Positions 1 to 10,564 of a stretch of DNA of 64,000 bases are shown one piece after another; the stretch's first letter is position 1; each line of letters opens with the position of its first letter. Location: assembly GCF_048820915.1 (NCBI RefSeq), contig NZ_JBMERR010000007.1:124001-188000 (forward strand), given 5' to 3'. The notes below the pieces were generated by a model. That model was not told where the DNA came from, searched no databases, and saw only the letters and a program-made list of their open reading frames with translations. The DNA is from Cribrihabitans_A pelagius (GTDB taxonomy: Bacteria > Pseudomonadota > Alphaproteobacteria > Rhodobacterales > Rhodobacteraceae). Both the position numbers and the translations under genes were made by a program.

Positions 1-1680
<1,680 letters not shown>

Positions 1681-1704
1681 GGCCTTTCCCCGGCGCCATT
1701 CTGT

Positions 1705-1740
1705 GCCCCGCGTGCCACCGATGCGCGGGGCGCTGATTTT
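1705..1740 (+). terminator. Probable intrinsic terminator of parC
   Basis: Stem GCCCCGCG (1705-1712) pairs with CGCGGGGC (1724-1731) across an 11-nt loop and is followed by GCTGATTTTCC. The short T-run (1737-1740) is not immediately next to the stem, so strength is uncertain. Confidence 0.5.
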
Positions 1741-1808
1741 CCTGGCCTTTACCCGCGGTGCAAGGCGGGGCTATCTGTGAGGCTGGAATTAACGGACAAG
1801 GACCCGCC

Positions 1809-2408
1809 ATGCTGCGCATGATTGCTTCCCTCGCCGCCCTGGCCCTGCTTGCCGCTTGCGGGGAAACCCGGCTGGACGAGCCGCCCGAGGATCTCGGCGC
1901 CTTCAAACCGCGGCTGGCCTATGTATACACCGAAAAAGCGCTGCAATGGCCGATGTCGCGGCAGGCCGATCAATCGGAATGGACCGCGCCGGTCAAGAAC
2001 GCGCTGGAAACCCGGCTCCGCCGCTACGAAGGCAGCCAGGAATACGACGTGGCGGTGACGCTGGAAGGCTTCATGCTGGCGCCTGCCGGGGTGCCGGTGC
2101 TGTTCTCGCCCAAGAGCGTCGCGGTGGTGAATGTCTTTGTCTATGACGTCGCGGCAAAGGAATTCCTCGCCAAGAAACACCAGATGGAGATCTTCGAAAG
2201 CACCACGGGCGAAAGCGCGGTGCTGGGCTCGGGCCATGCCCGCAGCAAGGAAGAGCAGATTGCAGGCCTGGCGGTCAATATCGCCGACAAGGTCGAGGAA
2301 TGGATGGCGGCGCAGCACCGTGAAGAGGGCTGGTTTGCACCGCGCGACGCTGACGCGGCCGCGGAACCCTCCGCAGCGGGCGCAGCGGCGCCGGTCCCAT
2401 CGGGCTGA
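1809..2408 (+). CDS. Putative outer-membrane or periplasmic lipoprotein, function unknown
   Basis: The 199-residue product starts with a short lipoprotein signal peptide: basic MLRM, a hydrophobic stretch, and the lipobox LLAAC with the lipid-carrying Cys at residue 17. The open frame extends further upstream, but ATG 1809 follows AAGGAC and places the signal peptide correctly. The mature part is soluble and looks alpha/beta; the C-terminus is Ala/Pro-rich, probably disordered. I recognise no enzymatic motif. Lipoproteins of this general look occur in Rhodobacterales (the DUF6778 label may apply, from memory). It lies between parC and tuf and seems to be its own unit. Confidence 0.75.
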   Translation: MLRMIASLAALALLAACGETRLDEPPEDLGAFKPRLAYVYTEKALQWPMSRQADQSEWTAPVKNALETRLRRYEGSQEYDVAVTLEGFMLAPAGVPVLFSPKSVAVVNVFVYDVAAKEFLAKKHQMEIFESTTGESAVLGSGHARSKEEQIAGLAVNIADKVEEWMAAQHREEGWFAPRDADAAAEPSAAGAAAPVPSG

Positions 2409-2443
2409 GCCTGCGATTTCGGCCTCTGTCAAGCAGGAACGGG

Positions 2444-2472
2444 TTGATTTTTCCCTGCAAACCAAATAACCC
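2444..2472 (+). promoter_or_regulatory. Putative promoter of tuf copy 1
   Basis: TTGATT (2444-2449), a 17-bp spacer, then TAACCC (2467-2472), about 60 bp upstream of the tuf start. The TTG element and the spacing match the other promoters proposed here; the -10 box is weak. Confidence 0.4.
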
Positions 2473-2531
2473 GCCGGCGCAGAGGAAACCGGGTCCATGC
2501 TGACCCCTCATTTCAAAAGGGCGCCTGAGGA

Positions 2532-3707
<1,176 letters not shown>

Positions 3708-3731
3708 TTCGCGCCTGCGAGTGTTGAAACC

Positions 3732-3762
3732 GAAAGGGCGCCACTGCGGCGCCCTTTCTCTT
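3732..3762 (+). terminator. Intrinsic terminator of tuf copy 1
   Basis: Perfect 11-bp stem GAAAGGGCGCC (3732-3742) / GGCGCCCTTTC (3748-3758) with a 5-nt loop, then a pyrimidine/T run. Confidence 0.85.
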
Positions 3763-3770
3763 TGCCGCAA

Positions 3771-3817
3771 CCGGAAACCGGCGCGGTTTCCGGACCGTTT
3801 TCATTGTATGAAAACGG
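3771..3817. repeat. Two tail hairpins behind tuf copy 1, one shared with tuf copy 2
   Basis: Hairpin A: CCGGAAACCG (3771-3780) / CGGTTTCCGG (3784-3793), perfect, 3-nt loop. Hairpin B: CCGTTTTCA (3795-3803) / TGAAAACGG (3809-3817), perfect, 5-nt loop. Hairpin A has a near-identical counterpart at 27352-27374 in the same position behind tuf copy 2. Confidence 0.7.
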
Positions 3818-3839
3818 CACCTGAGGCGAAATTATCGGG

Positions 3840-4523
3840 TCAGCGGCGGCCGGCCGCGGCGTCTGCGGCGTCGGTGATGGCGTCCAGCGACGCTTCCAGG
3901 CTTTGCCGCAAAGCCTCCGCCTCTGCCTCGCTGGGTTTCCTGGGCACCGCATCCGTCCATTCGCGGCACATCAGTGTGCCGCTGGAGAACGGCAGCGGCA
4001 GCATCTGGCGGTCCCAGGTGGGCAGTTCGATTACCCGCTTTTCGGCAAAGGCGACGGTGAACACCCGGCAGCCCGTCATCCGCGCCCAGACGATCGGCAC
4101 GGTGGAGGAGAGCCGCGCCGGTCCGCGCGGCCCGTCGGCGGCGATACCGATCGAGCAGCCCTCTTTGGTGCGCCGCAGCACCTCCCGCGAGAGGGCGACG
4201 TGGCGCTTGTGGCTCGACATCGGGATGGTCTCGAACCCCAGCCGCACCAGGATCTGCCCGGCCAGCCGACCCGCCCGCGCCGAGGACGTGAGCGCGCAGA
4301 TGCGCCCCAGCGATGTGTCGAAGAGATAGGGCGCCATGATCAGCCGCTGGTGCCAGAGCACGAAGATCACCGGCTCGCCGCGGCGCACGCAGGCGTCCAT
4401 CTCCTCGAAGCCGGTGCGCCGCCAGCGGCTGCTGCGCCAGGCGAATCGCACATAGGCCGCCAGCAAGTCCTCGATGGCGCGGTTGAGGCGCGGGCTGTCG
4501 GCGAGTTTCTTTCTCAGGCTCAC
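3840..4523 (-). CDS. Lysophospholipid acyltransferase-like protein (DUF374 family)
   Basis: The 227-residue protein matches the DUF374 branch of the glycerolipid acyltransferase superfamily, which is thought to transfer acyl chains at the inner membrane. The motif LWHQRL stands where the HxxxxD motif is expected and ADGPRGPARL provides the substrate-binding glycine/arginine block. There is no obvious cleaved signal peptide; the region EPVIFVLWHQRLIMAPYLF is hydrophobic and may associate with the membrane. It is convergent with tuf copy 1 and runs against the surrounding operons, so it is an accessory insertion. The exact substrate cannot be told from sequence. Confidence 0.82.
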   Translation of the reverse strand: MSLRKKLADSPRLNRAIEDLLAAYVRFAWRSSRWRRTGFEEMDACVRRGEPVIFVLWHQRLIMAPYLFDTSLGRICALTSSARAGRLAGQILVRLGFETIPMSSHKRHVALSREVLRRTKEGCSIGIAADGPRGPARLSSTVPIVWARMTGCRVFTVAFAEKRVIELPTWDRQMLPLPFSSGTLMCREWTDAVPRKPSEAEAEALRQSLEASLDAITDAADAAAGRR

Positions 4524-4689
4524 GGTCTCTGCCTCACGGTCTCAGGTTCACTGTCCCGGGGCTCATGCGCCGGGGCTGTCGCCGCGGCCCCGCGGCCCGG
4601 CCCGGCCCGGTCTTACAGCATGTGGGCAGGGAGGCAAAGGCCGGGGGCGGTAAACCGCCCGAGGCGGTACAGAAATCCCGATTTCCCTC

Positions 4690-4718
4690 TTGCCAGCGCC
4701 GCGCGGCTGTCTTAGGAC
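4690..4718 (+). promoter_or_regulatory. Possible promoter of tRNA-Trp
   Basis: TTGCCA (4690-4695), 17-bp spacer, TAGGAC (4713-4718), 13 bp upstream of the mature tRNA. The -10 match is poor. Confidence 0.3.
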
Positions 4719-4730
4719 AGGCCGCACCAC

Positions 4731-4806
4731 AGGGGTATAGCTCAGTTGGTAGAGCGACGGTCTCCAAAACCGTAGGTCGCGGGTTCGAACCCTGCTGCCC
4801 CTGCCA
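4731..4806 (+). tRNA. tRNA-Trp (anticodon CCA)
   Basis: Full cloverleaf: acceptor AGGGGTA pairs with TGCCCCT, the anticodon stem is ACGGT/ACCGT around loop CTCCAAA (anticodon CCA at 4764-4766), the T-loop carries GGTTCGAACC, and CCA is genomically encoded (4804-4806). tRNA-Trp just upstream of secE-nusG is a classic bacterial order; here a reverse-strand gene lies between them. Confidence 0.98.
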
Positions 4807-4871
4807 TTTCCCGCTACAGATCAGTCCGGCACGGCCTCGCCGAGGCAAGCAAGGCCCATGCCGTTGCAGCG

Positions 4872-7034
4872 CTATTGCGCCGCGGCTGAACCGTCCGCGT
4901 CCGGCACCGAGAGGTGGTTTGGCAGCAACCCCTGCATATGGCGGTCGTGAGCCATGTCGAAAGCGCATTCCAGGGTGCGGGCAAAGCGGACGGTATCGAA
5001 CAGCGGCGCGCTGAGGCGGTTCTCTTGCAGCTTGGTGCGGAGTGCGGCGCAGGCCTTCGGGTCCTGGGCCAGAGCAGCGGCGATGCTTTCGTATTCGGCT
5101 TCGCTGCCGGCCACCAGTTCGGGCAAGCCTGCCGCCTGCACCAGGCTGGCGCCGACCCGGGCCGCGAACTGGCGGCCGGGCAGGGTGAGCACCGGCAGTC
5201 CCGCCCAAAGCGCGTCGCTGGCAGTGGTATGGGCGTTGACCGCGAATGTGTCGAGAAACAGATCCGCTGCCGCGTGCCGGGCCAGGTGCTCTGCCTGCGG
5301 CATCCGCGGCGCGAACACCAGCCGCTCCGGGTCGATGCCCTGCGAGGCGGCCGCGCGGCGCAGGTTGGAGACGGAATGCGCCCCGGTGTCCAGCAGCCAC
5401 AGCACGCTGCCCGGCGCGCCGGCCAGCAGCCGCATCCAGATGCCGAACTCGCGCGGGGTGATCTTGTAGCTGTTGTTGAAACAGCAGAAGACGAAGCCCT
5501 CTTCCGGCAGGCCGCAGTCGGCGCGGCTGAAAGCGTGGGGGGAGATCTGGCGGGTGCGGTCGTTGACCTGGTAGCTGCCGGGCAGGCGGATCAGGTGTTC
5601 GTCAAAATGCCGCTCGCTGCCAGGCGGGCAGGTGGTGTGGTCGGCAATGAAATAGTCGAAGGCGGCGGTGCCCATGGTGCCGGGATAGCCCAGATAGGAC
5701 ATGTGCAGCGGTGCCAGCCGGGCGCCGAACAGACGCGCGCGGTTGCTACCGGTGTAGCCCTTGAGGTCGATCGCGATATCGAGCTGGTCTGCCTTGGCCG
5801 TTTCGATGATCCGGCTGTCGGGCTGCCCGGCGACATCGCGGAACCGGGCCACGTTGTCCTGCACCCGGCTGCGGGCCGCGTCGGCCGGGGCGGTGCCGTA
5901 GGAATAGGCGCAGATCTCGAAACGGGCTGCATCGTGCTGCTCGAACAGGCCGCCCATCAGGTGCATGGTGGCATGATCGTGGAAATCGGCGGAGAAATAG
6001 CCGATCTTCAGCCGCTCCGGGCGGGAGGCTGCACGGGCGGGCGGTCTCGGCTCGATGGTCTTGAATTGGGAGGCGGCATAGGCCTGGGTGCGCAGACGGA
6101 GGAGGTCGGGATTGTCTTCCAGCGTCATCATCACAAAGGCCGCGCATGGGGTTCCCCTGAGGCCCAGGTGGCGGCGGTGGGCGTCATACTCCGCAACCCA
6201 GTCCCAGTCATTGAGCTGCGCCAGCATGTGCAGCCGTTGCGACCGTGCCTTGTCGTCCTCGGGGCTCACGGCCAGAGCCCGTCCGAAGCATCCGGCCGCG
6301 CGGGCTGTGTTGCCTTCGAGGTTCCAGAGCTGGCCGAGGTTGAAGTGCGCCGCAGCCAGGTTCGGGGCCAGCTCCGCCGCCTTGGCATACTGCGCCTTCG
6401 CGTCTTCCTGGCGGCCGAGGCTGCGCAGCGTGTTTGCAAGGTGGAGACGTGTCTGGGCGTTCTCCGGCGCCAGTTCCATGGCTTTTTGCAGAATGGTGGC
6501 GGACTCAGAGAAGCGCTCCAGCGCGATCAGTGCGGCGGCCATGTTGTTGAGGGACGGGAGGTGGTCCGCTTCTGCCTCCAGCGCCTTGTGGTGGAGCGCA
6601 AGGGCGTCTTCCATCTGGCCGCGGAGCTGGCTGGCATTGCCGAGCGCGCTGAGTGTGTTGGCGGAGCCCGGCTGGATGCCCAGGGCCTTGTTCAGGCAGG
6701 TTGCGGCCATGTCCAGATTGCCGGCCTTCAGATGGCAGCGGCCCAGGAAGTCCCACAGGAAATGCGATTGCTGATGCGTTTGCAGCAGCGTGCCGCAGTG
6801 TTTGGCGGCGGCCTCGAACCGGCCCGCATTGAATTGGGCGGCGAGCGCCTGCTTGACGGTGGCGGCCGGCTCCTTGGCCTGTGCCACCCTTTGGCGCAGC
6901 GCCTCCAGCGCCTGTTTGGCGCGCTGATTCTTGGGGAAGCGGGTGAGGATATCGCCGTAGATCCTGGCGGCGTCCTCCAGCTTGGAGGCGCGTTCGAGGC
7001 GTTGAGCTTTGGACATGGAGGCTGCGACAGACAT
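4872..7034 (-). CDS. TPR protein with O-GlcNAc-transferase-like (GT41/SPINDLY-type) domain
   Basis: About 720 residues. The first ~270 are tandem tetratricopeptide repeats (for example HFNLGQLWNLEGNTARAAGCF). The C-terminal half is the GT41 catalytic region, with GYFSADFHDHATMHLMGGLF, DLKGYTGSNRARLFGARLAP, FCCFNNSYKI and the UDP-binding-type end DLFLDTFAVNAHTTASDALW. Proteins of this type add sugar to proteins or to cell-surface material. I chose ATG 7034, which follows CGGAAA; the ATG at 7049 has no visible ribosome binding site. It is wedged between tRNA-Trp and secE, antisense to both, and shares no operon. The real acceptor is unknown. Confidence 0.85.
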   Translation of the reverse strand: MSVAASMSKAQRLERASKLEDAARIYGDILTRFPKNQRAKQALEALRQRVAQAKEPAATVKQALAAQFNAGRFEAAAKHCGTLLQTHQQSHFLWDFLGRCHLKAGNLDMAATCLNKALGIQPGSANTLSALGNASQLRGQMEDALALHHKALEAEADHLPSLNNMAAALIALERFSESATILQKAMELAPENAQTRLHLANTLRSLGRQEDAKAQYAKAAELAPNLAAAHFNLGQLWNLEGNTARAAGCFGRALAVSPEDDKARSQRLHMLAQLNDWDWVAEYDAHRRHLGLRGTPCAAFVMMTLEDNPDLLRLRTQAYAASQFKTIEPRPPARAASRPERLKIGYFSADFHDHATMHLMGGLFEQHDAARFEICAYSYGTAPADAARSRVQDNVARFRDVAGQPDSRIIETAKADQLDIAIDLKGYTGSNRARLFGARLAPLHMSYLGYPGTMGTAAFDYFIADHTTCPPGSERHFDEHLIRLPGSYQVNDRTRQISPHAFSRADCGLPEEGFVFCCFNNSYKITPREFGIWMRLLAGAPGSVLWLLDTGAHSVSNLRRAAASQGIDPERLVFAPRMPQAEHLARHAAADLFLDTFAVNAHTTASDALWAGLPVLTLPGRQFAARVGASLVQAAGLPELVAGSEAEYESIAAALAQDPKACAALRTKLQENRLSAPLFDTVRFARTLECAFDMAHDRHMQGLLPNHLSVPDADGSAAAQ

Positions 7035-7175
7035 GGGTTTCCGTTTCATGAGACAAGCTTTTGCAATCGCGCCGGCCGGATGCGGCGCCCCAATATTCCC
7101 GGCCAGTTTGGCGGCAAATGGATTAAAATTGGATTGACCCCCGCGAGGCGCGGTGCGCCCGGGCCCCGGCGGGGC

Positions 7176-7204
7176 TTGAATTCGGCGGCGCTTGGCGTTA
7201 CATC
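7176..7204 (+). promoter_or_regulatory. Putative promoter of secE
   Basis: TTGAAT (7176-7181), exactly 17 bp, TACATC (7199-7204), 33 bp upstream of the secE ATG. Confidence 0.5.
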
Positions 7205-7237
7205 GCGCTGACTGCTAGCAGAGAGACACTCCCCCTT

Positions 7238-7435
7238 ATGGCGACTATCAATCCAGTACAGTTCATCCAGCAGGTCCGCGCCGAAGTGTCCAAGGTCGTT
7301 TGGCCGACCCGGCGCGAGGTTCTGCTGACCACGGTGATGGTGTTCATCATGGCGGCATTGACGGCGGTGTTCTTTGCGCTGGTTGATCTGCTGATCCGCT
7401 ACGGGCTGCAGGGGCTTCTGGGCCTGTTCGGCTGA
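7238..7435 (+). CDS. secE: Preprotein translocase subunit SecE
   Basis: 65-residue short form with one transmembrane helix (roughly residues 29-52), as usual outside enterobacteria. SecE clamps SecY in the SecYEG channel of the inner membrane. The amphipathic motif VRAEVSKVVWPTRREVLLTT before the helix is diagnostic. It precedes nusG, its standard neighbour. A probable terminator lies between the two, so nusG need not depend on the secE promoter. Confidence 0.97.
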   Translation: MATINPVQFIQQVRAEVSKVVWPTRREVLLTTVMVFIMAALTAVFFALVDLLIRYGLQGLLGLFG

Positions 7436-7530
7436 AGCCGCCGCGGGTCCGGCGGCAAGCGGGGCGGGCAGGGGTTCTGCCACCCTTGATCTTGGCCGCG
7501 CGGGGCGGTAGGTGACCCACAGGTTTTGAA

Positions 7531-7567
7531 GCGGGCGTGCGGCGATTCGGGTTGCACGCCGCTTTTT
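7531..7567 (+). terminator. Terminator-like hairpin between secE and nusG
   Basis: GCGGGCGTGC (7531-7540) pairs with GCACGCCGC (7554-7562) with one bulged G, followed by TTTTT (7563-7567). It may act as a partial terminator that sets the secE:nusG ratio. Confidence 0.5.
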
Positions 7568-7653
7568 GTTGGCAAGCGCGGCCGTTCGGCTGCAGGTGGA
7601 ATTAAGGCGGCGGCGCGGCAGTGCCCGCCCGGCAAGACAAGGACGGTCGGTTC

Positions 7654-8187
7654 ATGGCGAAACGGTGGTATTCGGTCAGCGTTCTTTCGAACTTCGAAAA
7701 GAAAATCGCAGAGCAGATCCGCACGTCGGTCGCTGAGCACGGCCTGGAGGACGAGATTGACGAGGTCCTGGTCCCCACCGAAGAAGTGATCGAGATCCGC
7801 CGCGGCAAGAAGGTCTCCACCGAGCGCCGCTTCATGCCCGGCTACGTGCTGGTGCATATGGAGATGTCGGACCGCGGTTACCATCTGATCAACTCGATCA
7901 ACCGCGTCACCGGCTTCCTCGGCCCGCAGGGCCGCCCGATGCCGATGCGCGACGCCGAGGTGCAGGGCATCCTGGGCCGCGTCCAGGAAGGCGAAGAGGC
8001 CCCGCGCACGCTGATCCACTTCGAGATCGGCGAAAAGGTCAAGGTCAACGACGGCCCGTTCGAGGATTTCGACGGCATGGTCGAAGAGGTCGACGAGGAC
8101 AACCAGAAGCTCAAGGTCACCGTCTCGATCTTCGGCCGGGAAACCCCGGTCGAGCTGGATTTCGCACAGGTCACCAAGCAGATGTGA
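7654..8187 (+). CDS. nusG: Transcription termination/antitermination factor NusG
   Basis: 177 residues. The N-terminal NGN domain begins KRWYSVSVLSNFEKKIAEQI and contains RRFMPGYVLVHMEM; the C-terminal KOW domain is FEIGEKVKVNDGPFEDFDG. NusG binds RNA polymerase, suppresses pausing, and links it to Rho or ribosomal protein S10. ATG 7654 is chosen over an in-frame GTG at 7621 because homologues begin MAKRWY and AAGGAC lies upstream. rplK follows after 128 bp. Confidence 0.97.
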   Translation: MAKRWYSVSVLSNFEKKIAEQIRTSVAEHGLEDEIDEVLVPTEEVIEIRRGKKVSTERRFMPGYVLVHMEMSDRGYHLINSINRVTGFLGPQGRPMPMRDAEVQGILGRVQEGEEAPRTLIHFEIGEKVKVNDGPFEDFDGMVEEVDEDNQKLKVTVSIFGRETPVELDFAQVTKQM

Positions 8188-8193
8188 TGTGAC

Positions 8194-8315
8194 GCTGCCC
8201 GGTCCGGGCAGCACCCCGAGCGTGGGAGGCCGCGGCACCGCGGTGGCAAGGCCAGACCACACAGCAGAGAAGCCCGGAGGACGCGTCCGAAGGGTGTTGG
8301 AAAAGGAGAAGGCCA
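8194..8315 (+). promoter_or_regulatory. rplK leader with hairpins, possible L1 autoregulation site
   Basis: GCTGCCC (8194-8200) / GGGCAGC (8206-8212) forms a hairpin without a T-run. Next comes GTGGGAGG followed by a CCGCGG/CCGCGG palindrome. In other bacteria protein L1 represses rplKA by binding a GGGA-containing leader that mimics its 23S site. That the same applies here is inference. Confidence 0.35.
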
Positions 8316-8741
8316 ATGGCCAAGAAGCTCGTCGGCACGATGAAGCTGCAAGTGAAAGCCGGTCAGGCAAACCCCAGCCCGCCGGTCGGCCCGGCGCTGG
8401 GTCAGCGCGGCATCAACATCATGGAATTCTGCAAGGCGTTCAACGCCAAGACCGCAGATCTGGAGCCCGGCGCGCCGTGCCCGACCGTGATCACCTACTA
8501 TCAGGACAAGTCCTTCACCATGGACATCAAGACGCCGCCCGCGTCTTACTACCTGAAGAAGGCTGCCAAGATCAAATCCGGCGCGAACAACCCCTCGCGC
8601 GAGACTGCCGGCACCGTGACCGCGGCTCAGGTGAAGGAAATCGCCGAAGCCAAGATGAAAGATCTGAACGCCAACGACATCGAAGCGGCGATGCAGATCA
8701 TCCTGGGCTCCGCCCGCTCCATGGGCATCGAGGTGAAGTAA
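8316..8741 (+). CDS. rplK: 50S ribosomal protein L11
   Basis: 141 residues, the normal length. L11 with 23S helices 43/44 forms the GTPase-associated centre and is the target of thiopeptides. The proline-rich N-terminal segment ANPSPPVGPALGQRGINIM is intact. Only one base separates its stop from rplA, so the two are co-translated in the usual L11 operon. Confidence 0.98.
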   Translation: MAKKLVGTMKLQVKAGQANPSPPVGPALGQRGINIMEFCKAFNAKTADLEPGAPCPTVITYYQDKSFTMDIKTPPASYYLKKAAKIKSGANNPSRETAGTVTAAQVKEIAEAKMKDLNANDIEAAMQIILGSARSMGIEVK

Positions 8742-8742
8742 G

Positions 8743-9441
8743 ATGGCAAAGCTCGGTAAACGCACCCGCGCCGCGCGCGAAGCTTTCGCTGGCAAGGAAA
8801 ACCTGTCGGTGGAAGAGGCGGTGAGCCTGATCAAGGCCAACGCCAATGCCAAGTTCGACGAAACCGTCGAGATCGCCATGAACCTGGGCGTCGACACCCG
8901 CCACGCGGACCAGATGGTGCGCGGCGTAGTCGGCCTGCCGAACGGCACCGGCAAGGCCATGCGCGTTGCGGTCTTCGCCCGCGGCGCCAAGGCGGATGAA
9001 GCCAAGGAAGCCGGTGCGGACATCGTCGGCGCCGAGGACCTGATGGAATCCATCCAGGGCGGCAGCATCGATTTCGACCGCTGCATTGCGACCCCGGACA
9101 TGATGCCCGTCGTCGGCCGTCTGGGTAAGATCCTGGGCCCGCGCAACCTGATGCCGAACCCCAAGGTCGGCACCGTGACTATGGACGTGAAAGCGGCCGT
9201 GGAAGCAGCCAAGGGCGGTGAAGTCCAGTTCAAGGCGGAAAAAGGCGGTGTCGTGCACGCAGGCGTCGGCAAAGCCTCCTTCGACGAAGCCAAGCTGGTG
9301 GAAAACATCCGCGCCTTCGTGTCGGCCGTGGCCAAGGCCAAGCCGTCGGGTGCCAAGGGTGCCTACATGAAAAAGATCAACCTGTCCTCGACCATGGGTC
9401 CGGGCCTGTCGGTCGATGTGGATAACGCCGTCACCGAGTGA
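8743..9441 (+). CDS. rplA: 50S ribosomal protein L1
   Basis: 232 residues, full length. L1 forms the mobile stalk that moves deacylated tRNA out of the E site, and is often the repressor of its own operon. The conserved segment GPRNLMPNPKVGTVT is present. A strong terminator follows, so rplJ starts a new transcript. Confidence 0.98.
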   Translation: MAKLGKRTRAAREAFAGKENLSVEEAVSLIKANANAKFDETVEIAMNLGVDTRHADQMVRGVVGLPNGTGKAMRVAVFARGAKADEAKEAGADIVGAEDLMESIQGGSIDFDRCIATPDMMPVVGRLGKILGPRNLMPNPKVGTVTMDVKAAVEAAKGGEVQFKAEKGGVVHAGVGKASFDEAKLVENIRAFVSAVAKAKPSGAKGAYMKKINLSSTMGPGLSVDVDNAVTE

Positions 9442-9465
9442 CCGGTGCGCTGTTGCGGAATTCGG

Positions 9466-9500
9466 AAAGGGCGGTGCCATGCGGCGCCGCCCTTTTTTTT
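9466..9500 (+). terminator. Intrinsic terminator of rplKA
   Basis: 13-bp stem AAAGGGCGGTGCC (9466-9478) / GGCGCCGCCCTTT (9483-9495) with one G-T pair and a 4-nt loop, followed by a run of T to 9500. Confidence 0.9.
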
Positions 9501-9697
9501 GTGGCGGCGTCCGCAACCCGTTTTGATCCGGCACGAGGGCAACTGCCGTAGTGCGTGCAGCGCGGGGCCGTGCGCCTCCGGCGCGAGCGCGCGCGCCGAA
9601 GATGCGCGGCGGCCTGGGGTCTTGTCCCGTGCCGGTCATCCCTCTTTCCGGCCCCGGCCCCGGCCCCGGCCCTGGCGGGCGTTGCTCCGATTAGCCC

Positions 9698-9726
9698 TTG
9701 GCATCCCCCGGCCGCTGCCCTAAGGA
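9698..9726 (+). promoter_or_regulatory. Putative promoter of rplJL(-rpoBC)
   Basis: TTGGCA (9698-9703), 17-bp spacer, TAAGGA (9721-9726). A start near 9733 would place the leader hairpin at 9739 at the very 5' end of the mRNA. The bases from 9501 to 9697 hold no gene; they include a CCCCGG simple repeat near 9650-9672. Confidence 0.4.
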
Positions 9727-9732
9727 GGGGGG

Positions 9733-9965
9733 CGAGGTAAAGCGTGCGATTCGTCGTGCGCTTTATTTCATTTCGTCCAAGAAGGTGGGTGGCTGCCGAT
9801 CAGGCCTTAATTTCCCTCCTGAGACGGGTACAGACCAAGAAGATCGGGGGTTTTCTTCCCTCGGGCGGATTTGGCTCGATCCCGTAAAACGGACCTGAAC
9901 GCCGGTTCTCCGGAACCGGCAAATGAGAGCCGGGGTGCGCAAGCATCCCAAACTTGGAGAGAACT
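9733..9965 (+). promoter_or_regulatory. rplJ 5' leader (probable L10/L12-binding autoregulatory leader)
   Basis: About 230 nt untranslated. It opens with an 11-bp hairpin, AAAGCGTGCGA (9739-9749) / TCGTGCGCTTT (9754-9764), closed by a TTCG tetraloop. Near the start codon a second hairpin uses GCCGGTTC / GGAACCGGC (9901-9920). In many bacteria the L10(L12)4 complex binds an rplJ leader to repress translation; the size and position fit, but I did not match the consensus fold. Confidence 0.5.
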
Positions 9966-10484
9966 GTGGATAGAGCCCAGAAAGAGAAAGTGGTCGAGGA
10001 ACTCGGCCAGATCTTCGAAAGCTCTGGCGTCGTGGTGGTTGCTCACTACGCCGGTCTGACAGTTGCCGAAATGCAGGATCTGCGCGCGCGTGCAAGCGAA
10101 GCGGGCGGGTCGGTGCGTGTTGCCAAGAACAGGCTCGCCAAAATCGCCCTTGAGGGTAAGCCGTGTGAGAGCATGGCCGACCTGCTGACAGGGATGACCG
10201 TTCTGACCTATTCCGAAGACCCCGTGTCCGCCGCCAAGGTGGCCGAGGCTTTCGCCAAGGATAACAAAAAGTTTGAGATCCTCGGCGGCGCAATGGGTGA
10301 GAACGCTCTGGACCGCGCAGGCGTTGAAGCCGTGTCGAAAATGCCGTCCCGCGACGAGCTTATCGCTCAGATCGCAAGCTGCATTGGCGCACCTGCTTCC
10401 AACATCGCCGGCGCGATTGGCGCACCTGCAAGCAACATCGCAAGCATCCTTTCGACCATCGAAGAGAAGGCGGAAGCTGCGTAA
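9966..10484 (+). CDS. rplJ: 50S ribosomal protein L10
   Basis: 172 residues with a GTG start at 9966, seven bases after GGAGAG. The frame is also open from a TTG at 9954, but that sits on the ribosome binding site itself. L10 anchors the L7/L12 dimers to the ribosomal stalk. The C-terminal stalk helix contains repeats of the type SNIAGAIGAPASNIASIL, as expected for L12 binding. Co-transcribed with rplL 80 bp downstream. Confidence 0.97.
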   Translation: MDRAQKEKVVEELGQIFESSGVVVVAHYAGLTVAEMQDLRARASEAGGSVRVAKNRLAKIALEGKPCESMADLLTGMTVLTYSEDPVSAAKVAEAFAKDNKKFEILGGAMGENALDRAGVEAVSKMPSRDELIAQIASCIGAPASNIAGAIGAPASNIASILSTIEEKAEAA

Positions 10485-10564
10485 GCGGTTGGCACTGAAT
10501 GACTGGCGTGGGGCAAGTCCCGCACGTTGGAACACACATACTGTAAACGGAAAGAGCTGATACA

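Noticed and set aside
4591..4612. CCCGG simple repeat, and the similar CCCCGG tract near 9650-9672
   Set aside because: Short low-complexity GC tracts expected in this genome; no sign of phase variation because neither lies in a coding region or promoter spacer.
4731..4806. tRNA-Trp as an integration (att) site
   Set aside because: I looked for a repeated tRNA 3' end further downstream and for an integrase gene; neither is present.
4914..7211. 765-codon + strand open frame
   Set aside because: Antisense shadow of the TPR/GT41 gene, whose motifs are clear on the - strand.
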